Positions 32,720 to 40,440 of a stretch of DNA of 64,000 nucleotides are shown here, one piece after another (position 1 is the first letter of the stretch; every line of letters starts with the position of its first letter). This DNA comes from Candidatus Daviesbacteria bacterium (GTDB taxonomy: Bacteria; Patescibacteria; Microgenomatia; Daviesbacterales; UBA10151). The notes beneath the pieces are model-generated. The model worked only from the letters and a program-made list of their open reading frames with translations, did not search any database and was not told the DNA's origin. The position numbers and the translations under genes were made by a program. The DNA is taken from assembly GCA_016176335.1 (NCBI GenBank), contig JACOXI010000003.1:1-64000 (forward strand), in the 5' to 3' direction.

Positions 32720-33526
32720 TTATGTTTTTAAAACATCTAAGATTTGGTTGTGCAAGACACCATTTGATGCCACAATTTCTAATCTTTTTTTTGACCAGTT
32801 AATTTTTGCTCCTTTGCTATCTGTTACTTTACCACCTGCCTCAGTCACAATAATTGCCCCTGCGATACAATTCCAAATATTAGCTTCATTTGCAAACCCG
32901 TCAAAAGAACCTCTGCCTATTAATGCCATCATTAATACATCCCCTCCCAAAGCAAATGGGTAACGGATTTTATCAATCAAAGGCAAAATATACTTTTGAG
33001 TTTTACTCATCCTTTTTTCACGGTGGGCAAAATCTATTCCCAAAATTGCCCCATCCAATTTTTTTGTTTGAGAGACCTTTATCTTCTTACCATTTAGATA
33101 TGCACCTTTACCTATAGCAGCATGGTAAAGATCTTTCGGTACAACATGATAAATAACACCCAAGATAGGATTATTTTTGTGTAATAAACCAATGGAAACT
33201 GTATATGTTGGTAAACCCACTGAAAAGGCAATTGTCCCGTCCAAAGGATCAATAACCCATGTGTAGTCTGATCCTAAATCTGAGATACCTTTTTCTTCGG
33301 CAATATAGTTAAATTTGGGATAGTTTTTGTGCAGAATCTTTAAAATTGCCTTCTCTGATTCTAAATCTGCTGCTGTTACAAAATTACTGTGATCACCATT
33401 TTTATTTTTTTTATCTAAGTCTTCACCAAGATATTTAGAAATTATTTTCCCTGCCTCAAGTGCAGCCTGTTTTGCTACTTTCAAAAATTTTAGATCGTTA
33501 GATCGCAAGCTTTGCTTATCATTCAT
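32720..33526 (-). CDS. Inositol monophosphatase family protein (2)
   Basis: It is a paralogue of the preceding gene, with YTWVIDPLDGTIAFSVGLPT, IAEEKG and a C-terminal IWNCIAGAIIVTEAGG. The Asp of the WDxxAG motif is replaced by Asn (WNCIAG), a change at a usual metal-ligand position that may reduce activity. The open frame extends to 33550, but those codons are next to the MITE-like copy, so I start at ATG 33526 (MNDKQSLRSNDLKFLK). Confidence 0.82.
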   Translation of the reverse strand: MNDKQSLRSNDLKFLKVAKQAALEAGKIISKYLGEDLDKKNKNGDHSNFVTAADLESEKAILKILHKNYPKFNYIAEEKGISDLGSDYTWVIDPLDGTIAFSVGLPTYTVSIGLLHKNNPILGVIYHVVPKDLYHAAIGKGAYLNGKKIKVSQTKKLDGAILGIDFAHREKRMSKTQKYILPLIDKIRYPFALGGDVLMMALIGRGSFDGFANEANIWNCIAGAIIVTEAGGKVTDSKGAKINWSKKRLEIVASNGVLHNQILDVLKT

Positions 33527-33540
33527 ATTAAGTAAAGATA

Positions 33541-33676
33541 GCGAAGTCACAAGCAGTCAAAAAATGTTGTGCAGTTGAGCATACCACTTTATTCATGACC
33601 GATTCCATTCCATGGCGCGAAACGAACACAAGCGAGCGACCTGGTCGCGCGAGCGCTTTTTTGCGCTGTGACGAGC
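33541..33676. mobile_element. MITE-like 136-bp dispersed repeat, copy 2
   Basis: It begins GCGAAGTCACAAGCAGTCAA and ends GCGCTGTGACGAGC. It aligns end to end with the copy at 20155-20292, with small differences. The GGCGCGAAAC...GGTCGCGCGAGCG block and T-run are kept. It fills the gap between the second IMPase and the PRTase gene and abuts the PRTase stop codon. Confidence 0.75.
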
Positions 33677-34317
33677 TAGCTTGTCAATAATTGTACCACC
33701 TCTTCATCTGATACAGGCTCAAATTTGTGATAAAACTGGCCAACTGCCTGGAAATACTCAGGTGTTTCCAAAACCACTACCTCCCCGAACTCTCCTAACT
33801 CCCTGATGATTTTCTCTACTGGTTCTTTACTTGCCACAGGTATGGCCAAGATTATTTTTTTAGCTTCATGCCTTTTTAAATACCTGACAGCAGAAAGTGT
33901 TGTTGCACCTGTGGCAATCCCATCATCAACAAGGATTACAGTTTTACCTCCGACATTAAGAGGTTTTTTTTCTCGCCTATATAAATCCTCTCTCCTTGTT
34001 ATCTCTTCTACCTCATTTTTCACTGTTTCCTTCAAATCATAAATCGTTGATCCTAAATCATCAATCAAATTCTGATCCCACACCACCTCACCATCCGGAT
34101 CTACTGCTCCCAAAGCCAATTCAGGCTGGGTCAGGGCACCTATTTTTCTGGTCACAATAATATCCAAGGGTAAGTTTAATGATTCTGCTACTGCGGATGC
34201 CACCACCACTCCTCCTCTGGGAATACCAAGTACCAGGACATTATCTTTACCTTTGTAGTGTTTAAGATGTTTTGCGAGCAATTTCCCGGCTGATTGTCTA
34301 TCTTTAAAAATCTTCAT
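33676..34317 (-). CDS. Phosphoribosyltransferase-domain protein
   Basis: The PRPP loop VILVDDGIATGATTLSAVRY is textbook, preceded by LVLGIPRGGVVVASAVA and IIVTRKIGALTQPELALGA. The 213 residues resemble the group of predicted PRTases (COG1926) found near dienelactone-hydrolase-like proteins. The substrate is unknown. A heptad array (34034-34069) encodes NLIDDLGSTIYDLKE in the middle helical region. Confidence 0.83.
   Translation of the reverse strand: MKIFKDRQSAGKLLAKHLKHYKGKDNVLVLGIPRGGVVVASAVAESLNLPLDIIVTRKIGALTQPELALGAVDPDGEVVWDQNLIDDLGSTIYDLKETVKNEVEEITRREDLYRREKKPLNVGGKTVILVDDGIATGATTLSAVRYLKRHEAKKIILAIPVASKEPVEKIIRELGEFGEVVVLETPEYFQAVGQFYHKFEPVSDEEVVQLLTS
34034..34069. repeat. In-frame heptad array (ATCATAA family) in PRTase
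   Basis: Units ATCATAA, ATCGTTG, ATCCTAA, ATCATCA and ATCAAAT are read in frame as DDLGSTIYDLK. Confidence 0.65.
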
Positions 34318-34393
34318 TAAAATTTAAAGTGTTTTGGGAATTTTTACATTTTAATATGTCATTTTTATTTTTGATATTTACATTCTACATTTA

Positions 34394-35764
34394 CTAATCG
34401 AACAACCCCAATTGTGGGGCTTGATCTTCCTTCTTTTCTTCGGCTCCGTCCTCTCTCTCGTTCCATATCTTCACCACCCCATATACTCCATCATAGCCCG
34501 GATCAATCACCAAATCTGCCTGTCGCACTTTTCCCACTCCTTCTGCAATCTTGGGGCCTGATATTTTGGCTATTTCATCTAAAGATGTTTTGGTCAAAAC
34601 CTTTATCTCTCCTCCCAGATTAGTCACTAACTTTTTATACTCTAAAATCACCTTTTGGGTTGTTGGAGCAGTATGAAAACTTTCAGCAATAATTTGTATT
34701 AAAGGCACCAGCATTCTATATCCCGGCCTAGTTGGAAAAGTTTTGCTTTTTATTACTCCTCCTTCATTGTCCATTGTCAATTGTCCATTGTTTCGCGAAG
34801 CGAGAACTTCCACCCTCTCCATTACCCCCACAGTCAAACCTCTACCGCATTTAGGGCAGATCGTACCTTTGGTCTTGGTCTCTTCCGGAGTATACTTTAT
34901 ATTACAATTTCTATGCCCTGTGTAATGATACTTTCCTTCTTCAGGATAAAATTCTATAGTTCCTGCAATTTTTTGCTCTTTTATTGTCATAAATAACCCT
35001 GAATAACCCTCACTTATCTCCCCATCAAATACTGTTGCTTCTCTGCCTAAATTTGGTAAGGAGTGGGCATCTGAAAAAGAGATAATTGATCTGTTGTCAA
35101 GCTCTTTTATCCTCCAGTTCATGGCCGGGTCAGAACTTAATCCTGTTTCTATTCCATAAATATACTGTGTTAGATCCTCAAAACATTCTTTCAGAGAATC
35201 ATAGCCTGACTCGGAACCAAAAATTCCAAACCAAGGAGTCCAAGCATGAGCCGGAATAAAAAGAGCTTTTTCCGATGCCTGCAAGGCCAAAGACAGTAAG
35301 TCTTTTGAAGGTATTCCCACAATAGGCCTGCCATCAGAACCTAAAGTTGCTCTTCTTGATAAAAGCTCCTTTTGAAATCTCTCCGCGGAAACAAAATCAG
35401 GCATAAAAACCAGATTATGTACTCTTCTTCCCCTACCTTTCTGGGAATACATTGAAGCAATTTCCACAGTTAAAACAAATCTTACCCCCCGCCTTTGGCG
35501 AGGCTCGCTCGCCTCGTGGCGAAGCAACGGGCCTTCGGCAGCTTCACCTTTTCCGCTTTCCCCTTTCATACTTAAAAATCCAGACCCATCCTCTGTCAAA
35601 TCTTTTTTAAGCTCCGCAAACCAAAGTGGGTGCAAAAAATCCCCTGTACCCAAAACATCAATGCCTTTATACTTTGCCCATTCAACCAAATTTGGAACAT
35701 TTAATTGGGGGGAGCAGGCCCGGGAGTATTTGGAGTGAATATGCAAATCAGCCACATATGCCAT
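34394..35764 (-). CDS. PHP-domain endonuclease Q-like DNA repair protein
   Basis: The N-terminus AYVADLHIHSKYSRACSP and DVLGTGDFLHPLWF are PHP metal motifs. FIPAHAWTPWFGIFGS, SFSDAHSLPNLGREA and a Cys-rich TICPKCGRGLTVGV follow. The C-terminal region contains a helix-hairpin-like ISGPKIAEGVGKVRQADLVI. This order matches EndoQ, an archaeal enzyme also known from some Bacillus, which nicks DNA 5' to deaminated bases. Two in-frame repeat blocks are present: LLRHEASEPRQRRGV (35487-35541) and NNGQLTMDNEGG (34765-34804). The link to repair fits the ligase nearby. Confidence 0.8.
   Translation of the reverse strand: MAYVADLHIHSKYSRACSPQLNVPNLVEWAKYKGIDVLGTGDFLHPLWFAELKKDLTEDGSGFLSMKGESGKGEAAEGPLLRHEASEPRQRRGVRFVLTVEIASMYSQKGRGRRVHNLVFMPDFVSAERFQKELLSRRATLGSDGRPIVGIPSKDLLSLALQASEKALFIPAHAWTPWFGIFGSESGYDSLKECFEDLTQYIYGIETGLSSDPAMNWRIKELDNRSIISFSDAHSLPNLGREATVFDGEISEGYSGLFMTIKEQKIAGTIEFYPEEGKYHYTGHRNCNIKYTPEETKTKGTICPKCGRGLTVGVMERVEVLASRNNGQLTMDNEGGVIKSKTFPTRPGYRMLVPLIQIIAESFHTAPTTQKVILEYKKLVTNLGGEIKVLTKTSLDEIAKISGPKIAEGVGKVRQADLVIDPGYDGVYGVVKIWNEREDGAEEKKEDQAPQLGLFD
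34765..34804. repeat. In-frame heptad array (CATTGTC) plus palindrome in EndoQ-like gene
   Basis: Units CATTGTC, CATTGTC, AATTGTC and CATTGTT abut the palindrome TTCGCGAAGCGA. They encode RNNGQLTMDNE. The same unit type occurs in fpg at 52858-52888. Confidence 0.78.
35487..35541. repeat. In-frame GC-rich palindrome in EndoQ-like gene
   Basis: CCGCCTTTGGCGAGG, CTCGCTCGCCTCG and TGGCGAAGC form nested palindromes in an AT-rich gene, followed by a CCTTTTCC/GCTTTCCCCTTTC heptad-like tract at about 35548-35572. They encode LLRHEASEPRQRRG. Confidence 0.65.
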
Positions 35765-35768
35765 GAGG

Positions 35769-36302
35769 CTATTTTAGCATACCTTGTCTTTTGGCTAATC
35801 TTTTCTTGAATAGATTTTCTCTAAAACCACCTTCCCTCACAAATTTTTCTTCTAACCACCTCAGTTTTTGGTCAAGCAAACGGTTGGTTTGGTTAATGAG
35901 GCAGATAATGGCATTAGCTGCTTGTTCTGGGTTTTCAATATAATTTTTATAATCGTTATAACTATTATAATTGTTATAAACTAAGCTTCTTACTTTTTTA
36001 GCCTCTGGGGAATCCTTTTCCCAAAGTTTTAACCCCCTCTGCCTTAAAAAATCCAAATAATCATTTAAAAGTTCTTCTAAACTTCCCCTTGCTACTCCTA
36101 AAAGTTTAATTCTTCCTTCCAGGCTTTTTTGCAGATAACCTTCAGGAATATTTTGTTTTCCGGATCTGGCAGCCTGTTCCATCTGATCTTTAGTCCTGGA
36201 TTTATAATCAATGTATCTTTTAACAAACTCAACAGTGAAGTCATAAATAATCTCAGCTTGTTTGAAGAAAGGAAGAGATTTGTAACCACCGGTTTGATTC
36301 AT
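35769..36302 (-). CDS. Four-helix-bundle protein with suffix domain (S23-related)
   Basis: The 177 residues begin YKSLPFFKQAEIIYDFTVEF, with QMEQAARSGKQNIPEGY as the family core and a C-terminal extension ANAIICLINQTNRLLDQKLRWLEEKF, as in the four-helix-bundle-suffix group related to S23/IVP. An internal Asn/Tyr tract (VYNNYNSYNDYKNY) is encoded by a period-9 repeat, and another period-9 repeat lies directly upstream of the start codon. This is the second gene of this superfamily in the window that is tied to short-period repeats. The function is unknown. Confidence 0.78.
   Translation of the reverse strand: MNQTGGYKSLPFFKQAEIIYDFTVEFVKRYIDYKSRTKDQMEQAARSGKQNIPEGYLQKSLEGRIKLLGVARGSLEELLNDYLDFLRQRGLKLWEKDSPEAKKVRSLVYNNYNSYNDYKNYIENPEQAANAIICLINQTNRLLDQKLRWLEEKFVREGGFRENLFKKRLAKRQGMLK
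35938..35981. repeat. In-frame period-9 repeat in the four-helix-bundle gene
   Basis: On the minus strand TATAACAAT, TATAATAGT, TATAACGAT and TATAAAAAT follow one another and encode YNNYNSYNDYKNY. The period of 9 keeps the frame. Confidence 0.8.
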
Positions 36303-36345
36303 ATAACCGTTATAATTTTTATAATTATTATAACTTTTATATTCT
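36302..36345. repeat. Period-9 repeat at the start of the four-helix-bundle gene
   Basis: On the minus strand GTTATAATA, ATTATAAAA, ATTATAACG and GTTATATGA succeed each other, the last one containing the start codon. GTTATAAT...ATTATAAC can form a short hairpin. It shares its unit type with the internal array at 35938-35981. Confidence 0.8.
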
Positions 36346-38077
36346 ACTTTCTAAACTGCAGTTTGTACATTTCCATCAGCTCTTTCAGGGTGGTGGCATC
36401 TTCGGCCTTCTTGTCTGCTTCCCTAAATTTGACCAATCTGGGAAAACGCAGGGCCAGACCGGCCGTATGAAGCGGGCTTTTAGTGATCTCATCTGCCAGA
36501 ACCTCAATCACAATCTTTGGTTCCACCCACACACTGGGAGTAATCAATGACCTTACTCTGGCTGGTTTACTTTTAACCTTCAACTTCTCACCTTTAACTT
36601 TTATCTCTCTCCACTCTTCATCTGTCAACCCTGTCCCAATTTTGGAAACTGTTACAAACTCATCTTTGTCCTGATCATAAACTCCCACGAGGAGCGCTCC
36701 TGCTCCAAAAGCAGATCTTTTACCTTTACCAAAAATATATCCTAAAATCACACAATCTATGGTATCTTTTAACTCTCCGTCAGAGTGTCTTTTTAACTTG
36801 ACCCAGTTAAAATTCCTGGCCCCTGCCTCATACTTGGAAGTAGGCCTTTTGACAATTAACCCTTCCAAACCCTTAGTCAGTGCGTCATCAAAAAGCTCCT
36901 GTATCCTTTCCACTGAATCTGTGATCTCTCCTGGCTGCGGAATTAAAACTTCGTGTCCCTTAATTCTTGATTCTAACTGCTTGATTCTTACTTTAAGAGG
37001 CAAATCCATTAAAGATTGGTCATCCAAATACATCACATCAAATACAAATGCCTTAAGCGGTAATTTTACAGCCATCTCCTCTATTCCGTACTTACGACGC
37101 CTTTTGGTGGTTTCCTGAAAAGGTAAAAACTCTTCAGACTGCGGATTAAAAGCCAAAGCTTCTGAATCTAAAATTGCAGTTTTTGCCGATACCTGAGATA
37201 AAACTCCTTTAATAATATCCGGAAACATAGGAGTTGTTTCTTCTAAATTTCTGGAAAAAAGTCTGACCTTGCTACCGTCTTTATGAATTTGTACCCTGAA
37301 CCCATCGAATTTTTGTTGGACATGGGCTTTCCCTCCATATTTTTCCAAAATGGTTTTGGCATCAGGTAATCTTTCTGCAAGTTGTGATCTAATTGGCCTT
37401 CCCACAGTTACATCCAAACCTTGAACTCCCCGAAGTCCCTGACTCCACAAAACCTCCCCAATCAAACCTAAATCAGACACTTTATTATATGCACCTTCCA
37501 AAAGCTTTCTTTTACTTTTATCACCCAATTTAGACTTGGCAAAAGCATCCATAATAGTGGGATCACCAATTCCTAACCTTGAGGTTCCCAAAGGGATTCG
37601 TACCAGGTGTTTGGCAGAAACTCCATCCACTTTATTCAAAAGACTAGAAAGAGCTGTAACCTTCTTTTCAACAGCCCCTTCCCCTGTGGTTTTGGCAATT
37701 TCTGTTAAAGTTTTAAAGACTTCTGCAACTGACAGAGATCCTTCGACTCTCCCTCGACTAGCTCGGGATCGCTCAGGATGGCTCGCAAATTTGCTCGCCA
37801 CTATCCCCAAATCCCCTAACCTCCCATACTCTTTCAGTACTTGCTCACGTTCTACCCCATAAGCCCGGGCCATTGCTTGAGCAACTAATTTTTCGCTCAT
37901 CCCAATCTCAATTGGTTCATAAAAAGGGGCCACCCGTCCTTGCAGTAAATAAACAACCTCCGCTATTTCACGAGACTTTACTTCATCAAAAAGCTTGGAC
38001 ATGATATCAATAAGCGTAAGGCGGGAAGAGGTTGATTCTAAATTTTCAAAATACTGCGCCAGTTTACCAAATGTCAT
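36344..38077 (-). CDS. ATP-dependent DNA ligase (archaeal type)
   Basis: The nucleotidyltransferase core has VQQKFDGFRVQIHKDGS with the adenylated Lys. LFSRNLEETTPMFPDI, FVFDVMYLDDQSLM, EGLIVKRPTSKYEAGARNFN and WVKLKR complete it, with an OB-fold domain (CVILGYIFGKGKRS) and an N-terminal helical DNA-binding domain. At 577 residues it resembles archaeal LigB-type replicative ligases rather than bacterial NAD+ enzymes. Two in-frame inserts are present: HPERSRASRGRVEG (37738-37786) and KVKGEKLKVKSKP (36569-36606). Confidence 0.93.
   Translation of the reverse strand: MTFGKLAQYFENLESTSSRLTLIDIMSKLFDEVKSREIAEVVYLLQGRVAPFYEPIEIGMSEKLVAQAMARAYGVEREQVLKEYGRLGDLGIVASKFASHPERSRASRGRVEGSLSVAEVFKTLTEIAKTTGEGAVEKKVTALSSLLNKVDGVSAKHLVRIPLGTSRLGIGDPTIMDAFAKSKLGDKSKRKLLEGAYNKVSDLGLIGEVLWSQGLRGVQGLDVTVGRPIRSQLAERLPDAKTILEKYGGKAHVQQKFDGFRVQIHKDGSKVRLFSRNLEETTPMFPDIIKGVLSQVSAKTAILDSEALAFNPQSEEFLPFQETTKRRRKYGIEEMAVKLPLKAFVFDVMYLDDQSLMDLPLKVRIKQLESRIKGHEVLIPQPGEITDSVERIQELFDDALTKGLEGLIVKRPTSKYEAGARNFNWVKLKRHSDGELKDTIDCVILGYIFGKGKRSAFGAGALLVGVYDQDKDEFVTVSKIGTGLTDEEWREIKVKGEKLKVKSKPARVRSLITPSVWVEPKIVIEVLADEITKSPLHTAGLALRFPRLVKFREADKKAEDATTLKELMEMYKLQFRK
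36569..36606. repeat. In-frame heptad array (CTTTTAA) in DNA ligase
   Basis: Units CTTTTAA, CCTTCAA, CTTCTCA, CCTTTAA and CTTTTAT follow one another and encode KVKGEKLKVKS in the OB-fold region. Confidence 0.78.
37738..37786. repeat. In-frame REP-like insert in DNA ligase
   Basis: CCTTCGACTCTCCCTCGAC, then TAGCTCGGGATCGCTCAGGA, a CTTCGAC...GCTCAGGA element with internal palindromes. It encodes HPERSRASRGRVEG in the N-terminal domain. Confidence 0.7.
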
Positions 38078-38162
38078 ATTTGGATTGTAGTAGATTCAGA
38101 TGATCTTGACAAGCAGAATTGCTCTTGTAAAATTACCCTCTATGCTTTATCCTGAGGGAGAG

Positions 38163-38627
38163 ATGGAACAGACACCAAAACAACCTCCCACAGCTGAGGG
38201 GCCTAAACTTCCTCAAACTGAAGAAGAGCTGAATCAAATACTTAATACTGCCCGTAGAGCAGGTGCCATAGCGGCTATTAACTCCATACACGAGGAGATA
38301 GCACAAACACTTAGCACTAATACAGGATATATGGAACTAATTCAATTGGGGTTAGCTAGGGCTGCTGCAACTGGAGGTTTTACTCGGCAAAACTTTAGAC
38401 CGATACTTCAGTATCTTGAGGAAATCTTGAATGCTGGAAAAAAAGAAGTAACAATCCTCTTAAAATATAAACAAGCGGCAGTAGAGGGGAGAATCAATTT
38501 TGCTGAAATTGGTAGTGATCCACAAAGTAGATTACAGGTTTTGGATATTCATCCCCAGGTTCAACCATCGTCAACAACTCAAGATGTTTCACCAGCGAAT
38601 CCTAGCTCTCCTTTAACACATAAATAG
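38163..38627 (+). CDS. Hypothetical acidic helical protein
   Basis: I do not recognise it. From ATG 38163 (GAGGGAGAG just upstream) it has 154 residues: a Pro/Gln-rich start, a helical core (ELNQILNTARRAGAIAAINS, EEIAQTLST, LEEILNAGKKEVTILL) and a disordered Ser/Thr/Pro tail. No signal or membrane segment is visible. Its last codons (PLTHK, stop) lie in a 47-bp segment repeated at the 3' end of the Fic gene, so the tail may have been acquired at the junction. Confidence 0.5.
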   Translation: MEQTPKQPPTAEGPKLPQTEEELNQILNTARRAGAIAAINSIHEEIAQTLSTNTGYMELIQLGLARAAATGGFTRQNFRPILQYLEEILNAGKKEVTILLKYKQAAVEGRINFAEIGSDPQSRLQVLDIHPQVQPSSTTQDVSPANPSSPLTHK

Positions 38628-38657
38628 CTTTTTTGGTGCCGCCGGACTTTTTAACCA
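38611..38657. repeat. 47-bp direct repeat, left copy
   Basis: CTTTAACACATAAAT-A-GCTTTTTTGG continues through GTGCCGCCGGACTTTTTAACC. It is identical to 39249-39295 except for one base (A/C). Together the copies flank the BrnT/CopG module. The right copy is the natural 3' end of the Fic gene. Confidence 0.9.
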
Positions 38658-38658
38658 T

Positions 38659-38952
38659 TTATTTAGGCTTTTGATTTTTTAAATTCTCCTGCAGTTTTTC
38701 CATTAACCACATACGGGCTAAAGTGGAGAGGTTTAAACCCATGCTTCTGGCAAATTTATCCAAACTCTCTTTAACTTGTTTTTGTACTCTTAAAACAATA
38801 GCTTCGTCCCTAGGTTTATTGAGTTCAAAAATAATGTCTACATCTTTAAACTCATCCCAGTAATCTCCCAAATCATGCGTATCCCACCAGTTTGCTTCTT
38901 CTTTGTAAGTCATTTTATTGAAATCAGGCAATCTGCTTTTTTTCTTTTTCAT
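38659..38952 (-). CDS. CopG/BrnA-type antitoxin
   Basis: I choose ATG 38952 (MKKKKSRLPDFNKMTYKEEA). MTYKEEANWWDTHDLGDYWD is the N-terminal signature of antitoxins of the CopG_antitoxin/BrnA group, and EAIVLRVQKQVKESLDKFAR forms the ribbon-helix-helix part. It overlaps the 3' end of the BrnT-like toxin gene by 29 bp. In such systems the antitoxin blocks the toxin and represses the operon. Confidence 0.85.
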   Translation of the reverse strand: MKKKKSRLPDFNKMTYKEEANWWDTHDLGDYWDEFKDVDIIFELNKPRDEAIVLRVQKQVKESLDKFARSMGLNLSTLARMWLMEKLQENLKNQKPK

Positions 38953-39211
38953 AAATTTTTCTCCTTTCTTTTTTAGCTGCATCTCTCGCAGTTACCGGAT
39001 AATAAATTCCAGTTTCTTTTCTATTTATAATTACAGTTAAAATTCTTGATCCAACCCTACCAATTATTAAATATCTCCCCTGTTTAGTACCCTCATGAGC
39101 TATTACATTTTTAGATACATCTTCAATCTCTTGTTGAGAAACATTATGTTTTTTAATATGCTCTCTATTCCACTCATCCCAAATCAGTTTCCTAACAATG
39201 ATTCTAGTCAT
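38924..39211 (-). CDS. BrnT-type ribonuclease toxin
   Basis: LIWDEWNREHIKKHNVSQQEIE, then KQGRYLIIGRVGSRILTVII and YYPVTARDAAKKERRKIYEK follow the BrnT pattern (RelE-like fold, with the terminal ARxAxxxER). The length of 95 residues is right. Toxin precedes antitoxin, as in brnTA. The pair lies between 47-bp direct repeats. Confidence 0.87.
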   Translation of the reverse strand: MTRIIVRKLIWDEWNREHIKKHNVSQQEIEDVSKNVIAHEGTKQGRYLIIGRVGSRILTVIINRKETGIYYPVTARDAAKKERRKIYEKEKKQIA

Positions 39212-39245
39212 TATTGTATTACACTATTATACATTTGTCAACTGC

Positions 39246-40322
39246 TTACTTTAACACATAAATCGCTTTTTTGGTGCCGCCGGACTTTTTAACCAAACCC
39301 TTTTGACGCAAAAATTTAAGTTCCCGCAGCACTGTATCATCAGAATGATCCGGGAAAATTTTCCTAAAATCCTTATTGGACATTCCCTTGTGCCTGTGGA
39401 TATATTCCATAATCATCATCTGCCTCTCATTTAAGGCCACCTGCTCCCCCAGCTTATCTTTAATCCTGGCATCAGTGGAAATTCTTTGAACCTTTTCCTT
39501 AACTCTGTTTAACTCTATTGCCACACCCTGGGTAAAATACTCCAGCCAGGGAGTTAAATCCCTCTCATGTGTATCTAGTACAAGCTGGTTTGATACAGCT
39601 TGTAATGTTAAGTAATAGTCCATAGGGTTTTCATCAAAATACTCTTCAAATGAGAAAAATTTTCTAATGTCGTAATTATCCAAAAACATCACCAGTGTGG
39701 CAACTGCTCTTGCCACTCTGCCGTTTCCATCAACAAAAGGGTGAATCCTGGCAATTTCATAATGAATAATTCCTGCTTTAATGACCGGGTGGGTACTTTT
39801 TCCCTCATCAGAGTTGATCCAATTAACCACATCCTCAATTTGATATGGCACCTCAACTGCCGGAGGAGGCGTGTAAGATACTTGTCCGGTTTTGGTATTG
39901 CGGATTACTACCTGACGCAGCCTAAACTTACCGCATGACTCCGGAGGCAAGATTTTGTCTGTTGTCAGCTTGTGAATTTCCAAAATTGTTTCAAGTGTAA
40001 AATTATATGCACCGGAAGTGCCGATTTGGGCTTGCACCGCATCAATAAATTTTAAGACATTTCTGTAATTTATTATCTCCCAAACATCTCTATCCCGGGC
40101 AATTACTTCTTGTCCGTCTAAAACATCCCTAACTTCTTCCTCTGACAGCGGATTTCCTTCAAGATGAGTTCCGTGGTGAACTGTCCGCTCTATGGCCTCT
40201 TTTCTAAATTTTGCCTCCCAGGCAGGTATCAGCGGAGCATTCATAATAACTTCTCTCGCAGCCTCAACAATACCTATGTCTTTGAGGATTTTATTGGTAA
40301 TTGTATACTTGGGAATAAACAT
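39246..40322 (-). CDS. Fic-domain protein with winged-helix C-terminus
   Basis: The Fic motif HPFVDGNGRVARA and the preceding IVHYEIARIHPF-like helix (IIHYEIARI) give the AMPylation active site. An N-terminal THLEGN fits the inhibitory motif (S/T)xxxE(G/N), so this is a class II Fic kept inactive in cis. The C-terminal about 70 residues (ERQMMIMEYIHRHKGMSNKD) form a winged helix, so it may regulate its own promoter. The last codons, SGGTKKAIYVLK, lie in a 47-bp segment repeated on the far side of the BrnT module. Confidence 0.87.
   Translation of the reverse strand: MFIPKYTITNKILKDIGIVEAAREVIMNAPLIPAWEAKFRKEAIERTVHHGTHLEGNPLSEEEVRDVLDGQEVIARDRDVWEIINYRNVLKFIDAVQAQIGTSGAYNFTLETILEIHKLTTDKILPPESCGKFRLRQVVIRNTKTGQVSYTPPPAVEVPYQIEDVVNWINSDEGKSTHPVIKAGIIHYEIARIHPFVDGNGRVARAVATLVMFLDNYDIRKFFSFEEYFDENPMDYYLTLQAVSNQLVLDTHERDLTPWLEYFTQGVAIELNRVKEKVQRISTDARIKDKLGEQVALNERQMMIMEYIHRHKGMSNKDFRKIFPDHSDDTVLRELKFLRQKGLVKKSGGTKKAIYVLK
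39249..39295. repeat. 47-bp direct repeat, right copy (3' end of Fic gene)
   Basis: It matches 38611-38657 in 46 of 47 positions. It encodes the last residues of the Fic protein, so the left copy must be the duplicated one. Confidence 0.9.
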
Positions 40323-40327
40323 GATTA

Positions 40328-40407
40328 TAGCTATCAGTCTTCAGCTATCAGCTTTCAGACTGTACCTAAAAATGTCTGACGACTGACGACTGAAAGCCGA
40401 CGACTAC
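40328..40407. repeat. Gene-less heptad hairpin between fic and carB
   Basis: The left arm GCTATCA, GTCTTCA, GCTATCA and GCTTTCA ends in TCAGAC (40355-40360). The loop is TGTACCTAAAAAT. The right arm starts with GTCTGA (40374-40379) and continues CGACTGA, CGACTGA, AAGCCGA and CGACTAC. It has the same arms as those that enclose the S23-type gene at 13628-14061. It fills the 118-bp intergenic gap. Confidence 0.9.
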
Positions 40408-40440
40408 TTCAATTTTCGCATATTTCCCGCAAAATTCCAA

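Noticed and set aside
38641..38657. Transposon terminal repeats at the 47-bp copies
   Set aside because: They are direct, not inverted, and one copy is native coding sequence of fic, so an insertion-sequence origin is not supported.
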